64,000 nucleotides of DNA from Mycteria americana (lineage: Eukaryota; Chordata; Aves; Ciconiiformes; Ciconiidae): NCBI RefSeq assembly GCF_035582795.1, contig NC_134365.1, forward strand, positions 80,209,635 to 80,273,634, in the 5' to 3' direction. A program made the position numbers and the translations under genes. Positions 21,975 through 32,360 of this stretch are shown here, one piece after another (within the stretch, counting starts at the first letter, position 1; each line of letters starts with the position of its first letter). The notes under the pieces are model-generated. The model was not told where the DNA came from, ran no database searches, and worked only from the letters and a program-made list of their open reading frames with translations.

Positions 21975-24900
21975 GGGGGAGCGGCGTGGCGTGGGCTAAG
22001 CAGGAAAGAGCAAGAGACAGTGATCCGGAGTGTGGAGCTGTATTGTCTGCTCTCAGCGTGAAGAATAAATTACAGTCTGTCAGAGCATGACTTACCAGTG
22101 CCAGGGGAAACTGGCCGTATTGTAAAGTTTAGTTACGTTTTCAGTAAAATGAAATGGTGGTATTTTTTACAGCTGAGGACCTTGCTGCTTATCTGGACAT
22201 AACACTAGAGGCGACTGTGCCATTGCTTAGGTTCCAGCTTGCACCTCCTTTGCAAACATGTATTTGCAGTTCAGTTAGCCTCCAGGAACGTTGTAGCATA
22301 TTTATGATAAATAAGCAGAAGCCAGTAGGTAAAGTCTGGTACTGGGCTTTGATTTGCAGCTGTGGATGTAAATTCTCATCAGTAAGCATGGTATATAAGC
22401 AAAATGTTAATACCATCCGTTTCAAGCCTACAGCTCTGTACAGTAAAAAAAGAAAAAAAAAAACAGTTGCAAGATAAACAAAATTGTGTCGGTAACACCC
22501 TTTAAAAAACTGCTAATGCAATGCACTGCTTAATGCCTCCTTTCTTTAAAAAAAAAAAAAAAGATTAAAAAACAAAACACTTGTCCTACTACCAGAGTTT
22601 CATTTGTGGGATACCAGTTCAATGCCAAGTTTGCTATAAAACATAACTGTTACAGTACAGCGTACTGAAGGAAGTGTTTTTGCAAAATTATGTTTTGAAG
22701 GGAAGAATGTGGAAGCATATCCTTGTTTAGCTTGCCTTTACAGTTCAGAATCACTTCAAAATTGCCTTTATTTGGTATTTAAATGTTTTTTTTCCCCATA
22801 ACTTAATACACCACTGATCCATTGCAATTAATGTGAGTTATTTAACAGTAGAATAGAACTTTCCCAAGTAACCTGTACAATGTGTAATTACTGTCCTTTC
22901 TATCAAGTGTACCCCAGCTATAATCCCACAGACCACTGTCAGTCCCTTTAGGGAACGATGGACAAGACTATTTTGCTTTTATGTATATTTTTTATTATTA
23001 TTATTTTTAATCCCTGGAAAGTGTCTTTAAAAAGAAAAGCTCTCTAAATATTAAGTAAAGCTATTCTTGGTGATGTTTTTATAACATGTACTGGAATTAT
23101 TTTAATGATATGATAAAAAAAATCCAAAAATGTGAATTTACACTTTTCTGGATAGTTTAATCCTAAAAAAGAAATATGTTTGGTTGGATTATTTTTTAAA
23201 TATCGTGTAGCTGATCATTTTTTATTAAACATTTCTGGAGGCTGTTAGATTAGAAACCACCCCATATTGAAAATGAGCTATATTATTTAGAAAGAAAAAA
23301 ATCACAAATCTGTTTAGAGCTGACCTTAGTGTTGATGTCTGTATCACATAAAACTGAGAGGAAAGAACAAGAGATACCACTCTGAGTTAAAATATAAGCA
23401 AATGAATTTGTGTATAGCAGGAGTATCTATAATGAGTTTCCAATAGACAGAACTTGTGATAAGGGGAAAGAGAGAGGTTATAAAATTATGTAATAGTATA
23501 AACTGCGGTGTGAAAATATTGGCTTATTACTATTTACATAATTTGAACTTATTCAGGCATGATGAATCTTAAAATAATTCCTCCACTTCCCTTTCTGGAA
23601 TTCCATTTCTATTAAGTGAAGCTTACAAGTTGGACTTGACTTAATTGTTTTCCCCTTTCCTGAATCCTTATTTTTTAGTACTGCGGTAACCTGAAGTTAG
23701 ATGACTTTCAATCTCATTTTACGACTATGGTGACAGATATAATGCATTTATGTATCTCCTTGAAGAAGGATAACTTTCAATGAATGAATCTGAGCCATAA
23801 TTGTGTAAAGGCGATGCACTTTTAACCCTCCAAATGCACCAGAATTATCCCAGTTATGAGACAGGCAAAATCAGAGATGAAACTCAGCTGTTTTCACGTT
23901 TATACAAAAAGTGAGAAAGGAAAGGATAGGTATGGAGAGTAAAGAACAAGGAGATCTGTATTTTTATATAGAAAGTACAAAAATAAATAAGGAGCTAAAA
24001 ATATAGTGTCTGAGAAAAAAGGGGGAAAGCCATTCAGAAAACATATTAAATGCAAGTAAAACACTATCAGCTAAGCTATTCATGTACTTGAGTCTGATCC
24101 TTCCCTAAAAAACAGGTCTGTCTTTTATATTACATTGGCATTAAAAGTTGTTGAATGCACTATCGCATATAATCTCTTTTTTTCTGTGTAGGGTTAACAT
24201 TCTCATCTGTGCATGTTCTGTTAAAATAAATACTATCATGAATGTCATGCCATTATTTTTAAACAAAAATGATAAGAGTTTTAGCTGGACATTATGGCTG
24301 TCTGCTGCTAAGTCTGTTATCCAGGAATTTTGCTGGCTTTTACTTTTTAACCACCCAGAACTTACACATACACATCCTCTGCATGCGCAGTCTGTATGCA
24401 ATAGATACCAAAGTTATTAGAAGAGGTCAGAATTACTAGGTGTCATTTTACCGAAATAAAAATTTGTGGGAAAGTTACTGTTTAAATATCTTGTCAGCTA
24501 TGTCCTGATAATCTCTAGTATGCTTTTACTATAGTTCCATAAAAATAAATATTAAAAACATTTTGTGGTTTCACACCATTAAAAAAAAAAAAAGTTGGTA
24601 AGGGTAAACCATAAAACATATATTTGGCTTACAAAAGAAATGTTTATTCTCCTCAGAATGCCAGTGGTTGAGCATTTTCTTGAGATTTGAGGCTGGATAA
24701 AAATGTGTAATAGAGGTTCCTTAAATATGCCACTGCAGTAGTCGTTCAAGATGTGGCACAGCCAGCCAGTTCCGAGAAACCCACATGTGCCACCCTATAC
24801 TTTCTAGACTTGGCTAATATTGGGCATTTTAGTGGAGGAAATGGGATTAAAGTCAGGCCTGAAAACAGTGAGATGGGTTTTCAGGTACTTTATGATGTAT

Positions 24901-25599
24901 AGGTAGAAAGTATTTTCCATCAAATACAGTATATACTGTTCTTAGTAGTGCTTGCTTTTGCCAGCCTTACCAGTTAGGCAGAGTACGTACAGCTCTTGGA
25001 GTGGCTGTATTACAAGCTATAATACATTGTAAATAGTATGAGGTCTTTGCCACTGTCATTACCACAGCTGATGATTTAAATATGGCATTTTTAAAAATCA
25101 TGTGAGTTTATGTAAGAAGGAAATGCGTGTTGGAAAAACTCTATGGCTCTAAAGACCCCTGCTCCATTTTGCAGGATAGTGCGTTTTTAAGCAGAAGGTT
25201 GGAGAGCAGCCTCTTTGGATGGGATCTGAGAGTTGCAAGGAATAGAAACTCACATCTACCGGTTTTCTTTTTCCGTTGCATTTTTTCTATCACCTCATGA
25301 TCAATATTTAGAGGAATAAAATATCAATGAATATCTTTTTTCCTGAGGAGTATTCCTGAGGAAAGTCTTAGAAACACATGGTATTGACTTTTCCAATTAG
25401 TTGAAACTGCCTAGCTGTTTTAAAAGCACATCAGGGAAGCAGTGATAGCATAAGCAAAATAAATATTAAATGAGAGGGACAACTATGACTTTCCTTAAGT
25501 AACCATGTAATCCCTTTTTTCTTGTGGTAACATATTTTCCATAAAGAAGACTCTTCAAGGTTGAATCCTGTACAGTCTCCTTCCCCCCCCTCCCTCCTG

Positions 25600-25615
25600 C
25601 CCCCCCCCCCCCCCC
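25600..25615. repeat. 16-nt C homopolymer
   Basis: Preceded by CTCCTTCCCCCCCCTCCCTCCTG, giving a pyrimidine-rich plus strand of about 40 nt with one G interruption. Confidence 0.95.
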
Positions 25616-26189
25616 ATCATGTAGGGCAAATCAAATGCTTGACAACGTTTTTTGTTAGGAAAGCACATAAAAAAAAATTTTTGAATATACCAATAACAGA
25701 AAAAGTATATATATTTTTATTGCAACAAGGAGATTTCATTGGTTGAGTGAAATGGCGAGATGTGACGCAAAAGGACACTTGGACGGGTAGAAATGCTGAT
25801 GTATGCCAAAGCAGGCGTACCAAGAAATGCTGTTGCTATGAGAGAAAGAGAGGGAGAGAGAGGGAGATCGTGAGAGAGCAAGTTGTGGAGGCCTTATTTT
25901 TTCCTTTTTGGCTTATAGCAGAGAGACTGCAACATCTCCAGTTTCTAGCAGGGAGGGTTTAGAAGCTTTCGGTGGGTATTTTCATTAGACTGAGCATGTA
26001 GGGGGGGAGGAAGACAGGAGAGATGCAGGTCACCTTAGAGTACAAAAGCAATTGGAAAGTAGGAGGCTGTATATACTAAGCCAATGATCTGTGCTATGAT
26101 AGATATACAAATTAGTACGACAGATGAAGCAGCTTAGCTCATTATCCACCTGATGGTATTAAGACTTACAGTTCAAAATTACAAAATTA

Positions 26190-26225
26190 AAATGCGCACA
26201 CACACAGACACAGACAGACAGACAT
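26190..26225. repeat. CA/GACA simple repeat
   Basis: CACACACACAGACACAGACAGACAGACA-type tandem sequence: a short CA tract that passes into ACAG units. Confidence 0.9.
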
Positions 26226-26249
26226 TTATAATGACCCCACCTTTTCAGC

Positions 26250-27350
26250 TTATGAATTATCCAGCTGGGATACCGACGTCTCTTGTGTAACATTCTTAAA
26301 GAGCTGCAATAAATTCACCTTGTGAGTCCATTAGCCAGAAAAGGGGGAAAATAATTTGCAGGAAATTTTTTTTTGTCTCTCTTCTTCGGCAAGGGGGAAA
26401 AAAGTTTGTGCTATGAACTTAGGCTAGCAGCTTCTGGAACGTGAGCCAAAAGGGGCAGGAAGTTGTTTTACAATAGCGTTACAGTGATCTGCCACAAATG
26501 GAAAAAGCCAAATGTTGGACTCGGCAAAGAGAAAAAATATCCTTCTCCCCCTCGTTTCCCTCCTTTTGCCCCTTCGGAGAGGAAAAGAGAAAGGAACGTT
26601 GAGCGAGAGGTTCTTTTTTAATTACTTCTCCTAAGTAATGGAAAGATTATCGTACTTGCATATTCCATGGCAAGCACGAGGGAAAGAAGTATCAAAGGGA
26701 CGTTTAAAAAAATGCACTTGGTAACTAGCAACGGGACTTTTGGCACAATTCCTTGAGTTTGCTTGAGGTTATGGAGGGGGGATGGGAAGAAGAAAAGCAA
26801 GTCGACGCAGTACGTTTTCTTTAAAGAAGGGGAGGGGGAATGGAGGAGAAACTATATAAAACTTTTTTTTGAAGGAAATGTGTGCTGATCCTCTGAAGCT
26901 GAATCCTCAGGCATTTGTGGCCCGTCTTTGCAGTCCGATATGTTTTTTTGTGAGTGTGTGTAAGCGCTCTCAATCAAACAGCAATCATGGCAGCTGTTTT
27001 TCTTCCAGCACAGCAGTTGAGCTGTCTCGCCCAAATGCTTATCAGCTTTTGACTCGGTGCCAAGATAGTTATAAGGGCCAAGCAGCCTGAGCTTGGCTGT
27101 GCAGCTGGTTTAGAAGTAAGGGCATGAGAAAACAAAATCACGAAGTTTTTTTGTCACATATTTACTTTTTCAAATACCCATTTTCAGCTCTGCGGGTTTG
27201 GGGGGTTTTAGGTTTTTTTTTTTTGGTGTGTGTGCAGCAGTTTCGTGGTCCTTGCGGACTGCTTTGCTACCGAGAGACGTCTAGGTATGTGTAAATATAA
27301 AGAGGAGCCCTCCTCTCTCCGTTTTAATCCTGGAAGATACTTCCGTAGGA
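26250..27350. other. Candidate conserved non-coding region upstream of CpG island 4
   Basis: Non-repetitive, mixed purine-rich DNA (26330-26840) leading up to an island. It has no large frames and contains many short motifs of the kind seen in proximal promoters (TGACTCGG-, ATCAAT- and TATAAAAC-like). Conservation is suspected from the absence of repeats and closeness to islands, not shown. Confidence 0.3.
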
Positions 27351-27353
27351 CCT

Positions 27354-27370
27354 CCCCCCCCCCCCCCCCC
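27354..27370. repeat. 17-nt C homopolymer
   Basis: C run (after CCT) at the left edge of CpG island 4. Confidence 0.95.
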
Positions 27371-27399
27371 GGCTTCATTAGCCGCACTGCACTGTCACG

Positions 27400-27700
27400 C
27401 AATATGCCCTAGCGTGGGTGCATTTACATTGCGGTGCACCGCCTTGCCTTGCCTTGCCTTGCCTTGCCTTGCCTGCCTGGGTCCCCCCCCGGCAGGGCCG
27501 TCCCCACGCTAACCCCCGGGCCGGCCGGCCGGGAGCGGCAGCGGCAGCCGGAGGCAGCGGCAGCGGCCGCCGCGGCGGGGGGCGCCGCAGAGCCCGGAGC
27601 GGGTGTCGCGGCGCGGCCGGGCGCTCGGTTCCCTGCGGGGTGCGGGCGGGCTGCGCGTCGCCCTGTCTCTCTGCCTGCGTATGATGAAAACGAGCCTGCT
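27400..27700. promoter_or_regulatory. CpG island 4
   Basis: CpG-dense, very GC-rich block (CGGCAGCGGCAGCCGG-type sequence) starting just after a CCTTG pentamer array and ending where a TCC array and an A tract begin. Frames through it encode Ala/Arg/Gly-rich low-complexity peptides on both strands, as expected from composition. It probably belongs to the same promoter zone as the GC-rich patch and candidate exons at 29.1-29.44 kb. Confidence 0.65.
27442..27471 (+). repeat. CCTTG pentanucleotide array, about 6 units
   Basis: Six perfect tandem CCTTG (GCCTT) units followed by a variant GCCTGCCTGG. Confidence 0.95.
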
Positions 27701-27762
27701 CACGCAGGGCCGTGCCTCTCTTTCATCATCAGCTCTAGCCTTCTGCGTTTCGCTAGCTCACG

Positions 27763-27793
27763 TCCTCCTCCTCCTCCTCCTCCTCCTCCTCCT
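27763..27793 (+). repeat. TCC trinucleotide array, about 10 units
   Basis: Perfect tandem TCC triplets. In one frame this gives a poly-leucine run and in another poly-proline; no coding role is supported. Confidence 0.95.
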
Positions 27794-27842
27794 TAGCCAG
27801 ATTGCTCCAGTCGCTCACAAGGGGGAGGCTGGACTCTGGAAG

Positions 27843-27873
<31 letters not shown>
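27843..27873. repeat. 31-nt A homopolymer
   Basis: Uninterrupted A run 50 bases after the TCC array. It is not preceded by a recognisable retrotransposed sequence, so it is read as a simple repeat, not a retrocopy tail. Confidence 0.95.
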
Positions 27874-27875
<2 letters not shown>

Positions 27876-27879
27876 TTGC

Positions 27880-28840
27880 TGCCGCTGCTGCTCGCATTCC
27901 TGCTGCAAGGGCCTCCCCTTCAGACGGCCTTTGCCAGAGCAGAACTTTTAAAAACGCTGCAAATAGGATCTTCTTTTTCCTCTGCTTTATTTAACCCTCC
28001 TCTCCCACCGTTTAAGAACGGGGCTCATTTTCCGTCTCTCCTGCGCTGTGCTCGGCTGTACTGTATATCGCAATGTTGAGGTTAAAGCTCCAAGTATTTT
28101 CCCCTCCGCTGATCCTTTTCTCTCTCTCCCCCCTCTCTCTCTTCTTCCTCCGTTAAAGAAATTGATTTCTTTGACCGAGCAGTGAATCGGGCTTTGCTAG
28201 TTTGTATGCTGTGAGAATGAAGGCTTTTATTTGTGATTTTTCTCCCCCGAGTGTCAGTGCACAGTGCTGCTTATGGAACAAGCCTCTCGCTCTCGCTGGC
28301 TTTCTTTCTCTTTAATAGAAATATATTTTTAATGGCTTTAGGTATCTGCGCCATGTGAAACAGGGCGGATGATATCCCTTCAAACCCCTTGTAATTTGAC
28401 CATGGCTGAAATGGAAATATTGGGGGGGGGGGGGGGGGGGAGGCAGGGGGCTGGGTGTGGGGTAGGGGGTGCACAGGCTGTTTCGTCCTTGCAAACCTCT
28501 CCCCCCTCTTTCTCTGCTGAGGAGGGAAAAGGGGATGTGCAGTAAAATGCCGTCTCTGGGACAGGTGCCAGCTCCTAGACAAAAGAAGTAAAATAGGCGG
28601 TAAAGAGGGACGGGGGGACGACGACGGGGGGGGGTGGGGGGGGGCAATTAATAGCCAACAAAAATAGGAATCGAAAATCTCCGAGAGGCAGCACTGGCGA
28701 AAGTGATGGTGCCTAACTGGCCTTTTTGCCGAATATTTTCTTAGCGATGGGTGGAAAAGAGAAAGTTGCGGCATAGTTTTTATTCTCGTCTTCTCTGCAG
28801 ACGTTTGAAAGCGTGAAGGGAGGGTGGAGGGTGCCTTTTT
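27880..28840. other. Candidate conserved non-coding region with G-runs
   Basis: Unique-looking sequence between CpG islands, with pyrimidine-rich stretches at 28095-28155 and G-runs at 28422-28440 (19 G), 28626-28634 and 28636-28644. The AT-rich stretch at 28160-28400 has the texture of a conserved enhancer or 5' UTR. The minus-strand frame at 28271-28774 is proline-rich only because of the G-runs and is not believed. Confidence 0.3.
28422..28440. repeat. 19-nt G homopolymer
   Basis: Uninterrupted G run followed by AGGCAGGGGG; G4-capable on the plus strand. Confidence 0.95.
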
Positions 28841-29004
28841 TTCTTTTTTTTTTTTTTTTCTTCTTTTCCCTCCTTTCTACTGAATTATTCATAGTGTCAG
28901 TGGTGAAGCCAGGACTATTAGCATGCATCAGACATGCTGTTTGTCTGTTTGCTAACATTCTTCATTCAAGACTTGTTAACTACCAGACAAGCTTAACACG
29001 CTTC

Positions 29005-29120
29005 TTTTTTTTTTTTTTTTTTCCCCTCCCCTCCTCTCTCCCTCCGTCTCTCTCTCTCCCCCTCTTCCCTCCCTCCCTCCCCTCACTTCTCCCTTCCCTT
29101 CCCTTCCTTCCCTCCCTTTC
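29005..29120 (+). repeat. Pyrimidine tract (T18, then CCCT/CTTC-rich)
   Basis: Over 110 nt of almost pure pyrimidine on the plus strand: an 18-T run followed by CCCTCC, TCTCTC and CCCTTCC units, interrupted by single G and A bases. It has mirror-like triplex (H-DNA) potential and sits directly upstream of the GC-rich patch and the proposed exons. Confidence 0.9.
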
Positions 29121-29222
29121 ATGCCACCCCTCGCAGCCGCCCATTGTTGCTGCCGGGCGCTGGCAGCCGGGGGCAGTTGTGGCAGGGGAGCGGGCGGAGG
29201 AGAAGCCGGCGCCGGTTGCTAG
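29121..29222 (+). promoter_or_regulatory. GC-rich patch / candidate first-exon 3' end
   Basis: Small GC-rich block ending at a strong donor, TTGCTAG|GTAAGG (GT at 29223-29224). The position, after a long pyrimidine tract and within the CpG-island zone, fits the end of a plus-strand non-coding first exon. No ATG-initiated frame of interest lies in it. The transcription start cannot be located. Confidence 0.3.
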
Positions 29223-29320
29223 GTAAGGACCGCCTTCCCCTCCTCTCCCAGGCCTGCATGCACTTGCAAGGGCGAGAAATGCCACAGAGCTCGCTCAGTG
29301 CCTTCTGCCTGCTTTTCCAG

Positions 29321-29441
29321 GAGACTGCAGAGCTGCAAGGTGAACACCACCACCACCACCATCATCATCATCACCACCACCACCACCACCACCACCACCA
29401 CATCGGCGGCTCCCCGAGGCTGGCTTCTCGCCCTGCGCAGG
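29321..29441 (+). other. Candidate exon with 19-residue histidine run
   Basis: An acceptor (TTCTGCCTGCTTTTCCAG, last G at 29320) and a strong donor (GCGCAGG|GTAAGC, GT at 29442-29443) bracket 121 nt. The frame starting at 29321 is open throughout: E-T-A-E-L-Q-G-E, then 19 His, then I-G-G-S-P-R-L-A-S-R-P-A-Q, leaving one extra base (phase 1) at the donor. Histidine runs are common in vertebrate nuclear proteins and transcription factors. No in-frame ATG lies inside, so translation would need upstream sequence. Alternatively it is a non-coding 5' exon carrying a CAC/CAT microsatellite. The gene is not recognised. Confidence 0.3.
29345..29401 (+). repeat. CAC/CAT trinucleotide repeat, 19 units
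   Basis: Five CAC, four CAT, then ten CAC units with no interruption. The block of CAT codons inside the CAC array is a synonymous interruption if read as histidine. Confidence 0.97.
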
Positions 29442-29925
29442 GTAAGCTGCTTTCCCATCGCTTCCCTGCTCCCCCCTTGACGTGCACCAGCATTTTGTGT
29501 TTATGTACCGCTACGATGGCGTGAGCGGCGGGTAATTACCAAGTAGGAAAATTAAGTTTCAGAAACTACGTGGGTATCGGCAAATTGGCTCGCGTCTGCC
29601 TATTAATTTATTATTAACCAGTAGTACGTTATCAGCCCAGCGAGGTTTAGGCTCATTCGGGATGATCGCTTGCTGGCTATTAGGGATGTGATATACTAAT
29701 ATTTGCTATTGTTGCTATTTTTTAGGTTCTCTTCTCCCTCTCTATCAAGTCTGCCCCTCCCTTCGCTAGTCTGTTTAAAACCAGCAAGCTTCATTTTCTT
29801 AGCAGACAAAGGTCGATCACAGCTTTTATTTCTGAATGCAAATGTTCTAGGACTTGTGCCAGTCTTGCCTTCATTGATTACAATATAGCTTCTTTCTTGA
29901 ATGGCATTCCATCCCCCAACCCTTT

Positions 29926-29948
29926 AAAAAAAAAAAAAAAAAAAAAAA
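29926..29948. repeat. 23-nt A homopolymer
   Basis: Uninterrupted A run followed by GAAGGAAGC; no retrotransposed sequence is recognisable upstream of it. Confidence 0.95.
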
Positions 29949-32292
29949 GAAGGAAGCTCAAGAAAAGAAACAAACAAAGTTGGGCGGTGCAAGTTTTTTG
30001 TATTTATTTAATATTTCAGTACGTTTGAAACATTATTAAACATCCGTATGCAGAGCAATTCTAACGCAGCTGCTAACAAGTACCTAGGGTTTTATGCCAT
30101 TTGTGTGTGTATACACGAGGGTACGTGCTCGCATTTCTCAACTAATATTTTTTAAGGTAACTGTGATGTTCTTCAGTAATTGTATCTCATCACAATTACG
30201 CTTCCTGATTGTCTTAGCAACGTGAATTTGGACATAAATATTTTCAGGGTTCATATTTACATTTTATAATACCTGGAATTGTTCAGGATTAGTTTACAAT
30301 TATCATTTTATCAGATATTTTTAAAATACTATTTTTGATGGCCTTTAAAGGTCCATAAGTGCCGTAAGTGTATTTTCTTCTTTATCTTTTACGTGCGCGC
30401 ACGGGCACATGCTCATGCACACTCCCACTCTCTTTCTCTTGCTCTTCGGGTGTTAATGCAGGAATTTATTTTAAGTATAATACTTAAATATTAGAGTAAT
30501 GCCATTTATAGATCAAAGTAGCATGTGGATATAGAGGTACTGAGTTAGGCACAATTTGGCAGATGGTTATACACTTAAGATTTATTACTACTATGAAATT
30601 GCCAGACCTATTATAATACTTACTTTCTATTCTTTATATAGACAACTGCATGTGTAAATTAAAGTATCTGGAAGTAAATATATTTTAAAAACACTTTATG
30701 AGAAAACTAGTCCTTTCATATATATTTGTAAAACAAAATGCTTTCCTCTACACTGAAAAAATGGGATTCTTATGTAAAATATTTTTTCCCTTTAATTTTA
30801 TTTATATCCAGGAATTAAAGTAAATAAGAAAACCAAGTACTTTGGGTTTTTTTCTCTCCAAACCCCACTCCCCTGAAAATAATTAGAAAATACCTAGTGA
30901 CTTGTACAAAACCAGTTTTAATTCAGGTCATTGACAGCACTGTATCAAAACCATCTCCGTATTGGCATTGCATTTGAACTGTTTTATGGCAACATAAACT
31001 GAAAAACAACTCATAACTTTAAGTAGTAAAGCAGTATTTATTGGCCGATCAAGCTCAAAGTAAGTAGAGAATGTTTTAGTGAACTGTGCAGATTAGGAAA
31101 GGAATTTAGGAACGTATGGCTTGGTGATAGCTAGTTAAAATAATTTCTTCAAAGTACTTTTTAGAGGCCTGTAGTAGCTGCACAGTACAATGCAAATAAA
31201 ATATTAGTTGAGGGTCTTAACTTGTAGTCGTCGTTATAAAATCACAAACTGCTGAACACTCCTCACTGAGAAATTTCAGAGTACTCAATGATATTGCTCC
31301 TAATGATGCTGTTTATCTAAAGAGGATTTCTTTTTCATAGATTGTAATACTTGTCGGGGTTGTTTTGTTGCTGAGGACTAGCACTTAAAGGAATATAAAA
31401 TTGCTTCTGGTGTATTAGTTCATTATTTTGTGGTGGCTTGCTAGAAATGATCTCTGTGAAAGTAGAAGAAGCAGGATTGCCTTATTACTGGTTTATTTCA
31501 CAGTGAGGATTTCTATAAGCATGCTGAAAATGAACATAGCAGTGCATAAAGATCACGTGTATGTTAATTGAAGAAGGATTAAAATCCGTTCATGAGATTG
31601 GTGAATCCCAGGTTTTAAATTTAAAATTAATTTTAGTCTGTAACTTGAAATATAACTGCTGATAGAAATATTCAGCCCCTCAGATGAATGCCTTCAGGAA
31701 TTATGCACATGAGCTAGACCATTTACATTTTGAAAGTGTTTTGTGTTGGACTGCCAAGATTTTCGTACAAAATGTTTGGTGCATGGAATGAAAAATTAAA
31801 AGCATAGACAATACTTTGCTTAATTAAAAGAAATTTTGTATAGCTGGCGAGGATGAAGTTTTGCATATTTTCAGATAATAATTGAGGGAATCGCAGTGAA
31901 AATAATCTGAGATGCACTGGTTTTGCTCCAAACTCCATCTTTCTCCCCCACCCCCATCCTCCAAATGGATTTTTATCCTCCAAAAGGATATTTAAGGTGT
32001 TGCCGATAAATGAACAGTCTACTCTTAAACTCCCACCTATCTTGGCTAAAAATATGGCTTTTACCAAATGATACTAACGCAGAGAAAGCGGGGAACATGA
32101 GGGAAAGGTACATATGTTCTAGGCCTGTGAGTAATACAGAGTGCTCAACAGAGAGCACTGTTACGTGCAAGGCAGAGAGCAGCTTGCAATGAAGCAAGAG
32201 GAGCGTAGTCCACAGCATTTAACACAAATAGGTGGGTTACGATGTGATGGTTACTTTCACAGATAATAAATGGGACGTGTGGCGTCCTTATT

Positions 32293-32360
32293 CAGGCTCA
32301 ACTTTTTGAAGTTAATTGGAATTTTGCCTGGATGAATGCTGCCAGGTTTGGATCAGGTTA
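32293..32360. repeat. Probable ancient dispersed-repeat remnant
   Basis: GAAGTTAATTGGAATTTTGCCTGG followed by CTGCCAGGTTTGGATCAGG resembles, with substitutions, the 'GAAGTCAATGGGAGTTTTGCCTGA ... GGATC' type repeats I remember from sauropsid genomes. Degenerate; family unnamed. Confidence 0.35.

Larger units (their letters stand above)
21600..22055. promoter_or_regulatory. CpG island 3 with G-quadruplex repeats
   Basis: GC-rich, CpG-dense block with a GGGA-repeat purine tract on its left (21686-21718) and two GC minisatellites in its core (21882-21911 and about 21928-21974). A minus-strand donor, CACTG|GTAAGT, starts an intron at 22095, just right of the island, so a divergent or antisense transcript is possible. 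The plus-strand frame at 21813-22061 contains a Gly-Pro dipeptide run only because of the hexamer repeat and is not taken as a gene. Confidence 0.65.
22060..26250. other. AT-rich non-coding DNA
   Basis: No recognised gene. Includes A tracts, a C homopolymer at 25600-25615, and a purine GAGA-type stretch at about 25839-25878. Frames here are short and featureless. Confidence 0.5.

Noticed and set aside
21813..22061. Protein with Gly-Pro dipeptide repeat
   Set aside because: The dipeptide run is a direct consequence of the GGGGCC array; no start context or splice support.
27843..27873. Poly-A tail of a processed pseudogene
   Set aside because: Preceding sequence is a TCC array and CpG-island DNA with no mRNA-like sequence and no visible target-site duplication.
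27603..28079. 158-codon frame with poly-Leu and poly-Lys
   Set aside because: Produced by the TCC array and the 31-nt A tract; not a plausible transmembrane protein.
28271..28774. 167-codon proline-rich minus-strand frame
   Set aside because: Proline runs come from plus-strand G homopolymers; nothing else supports a gene.
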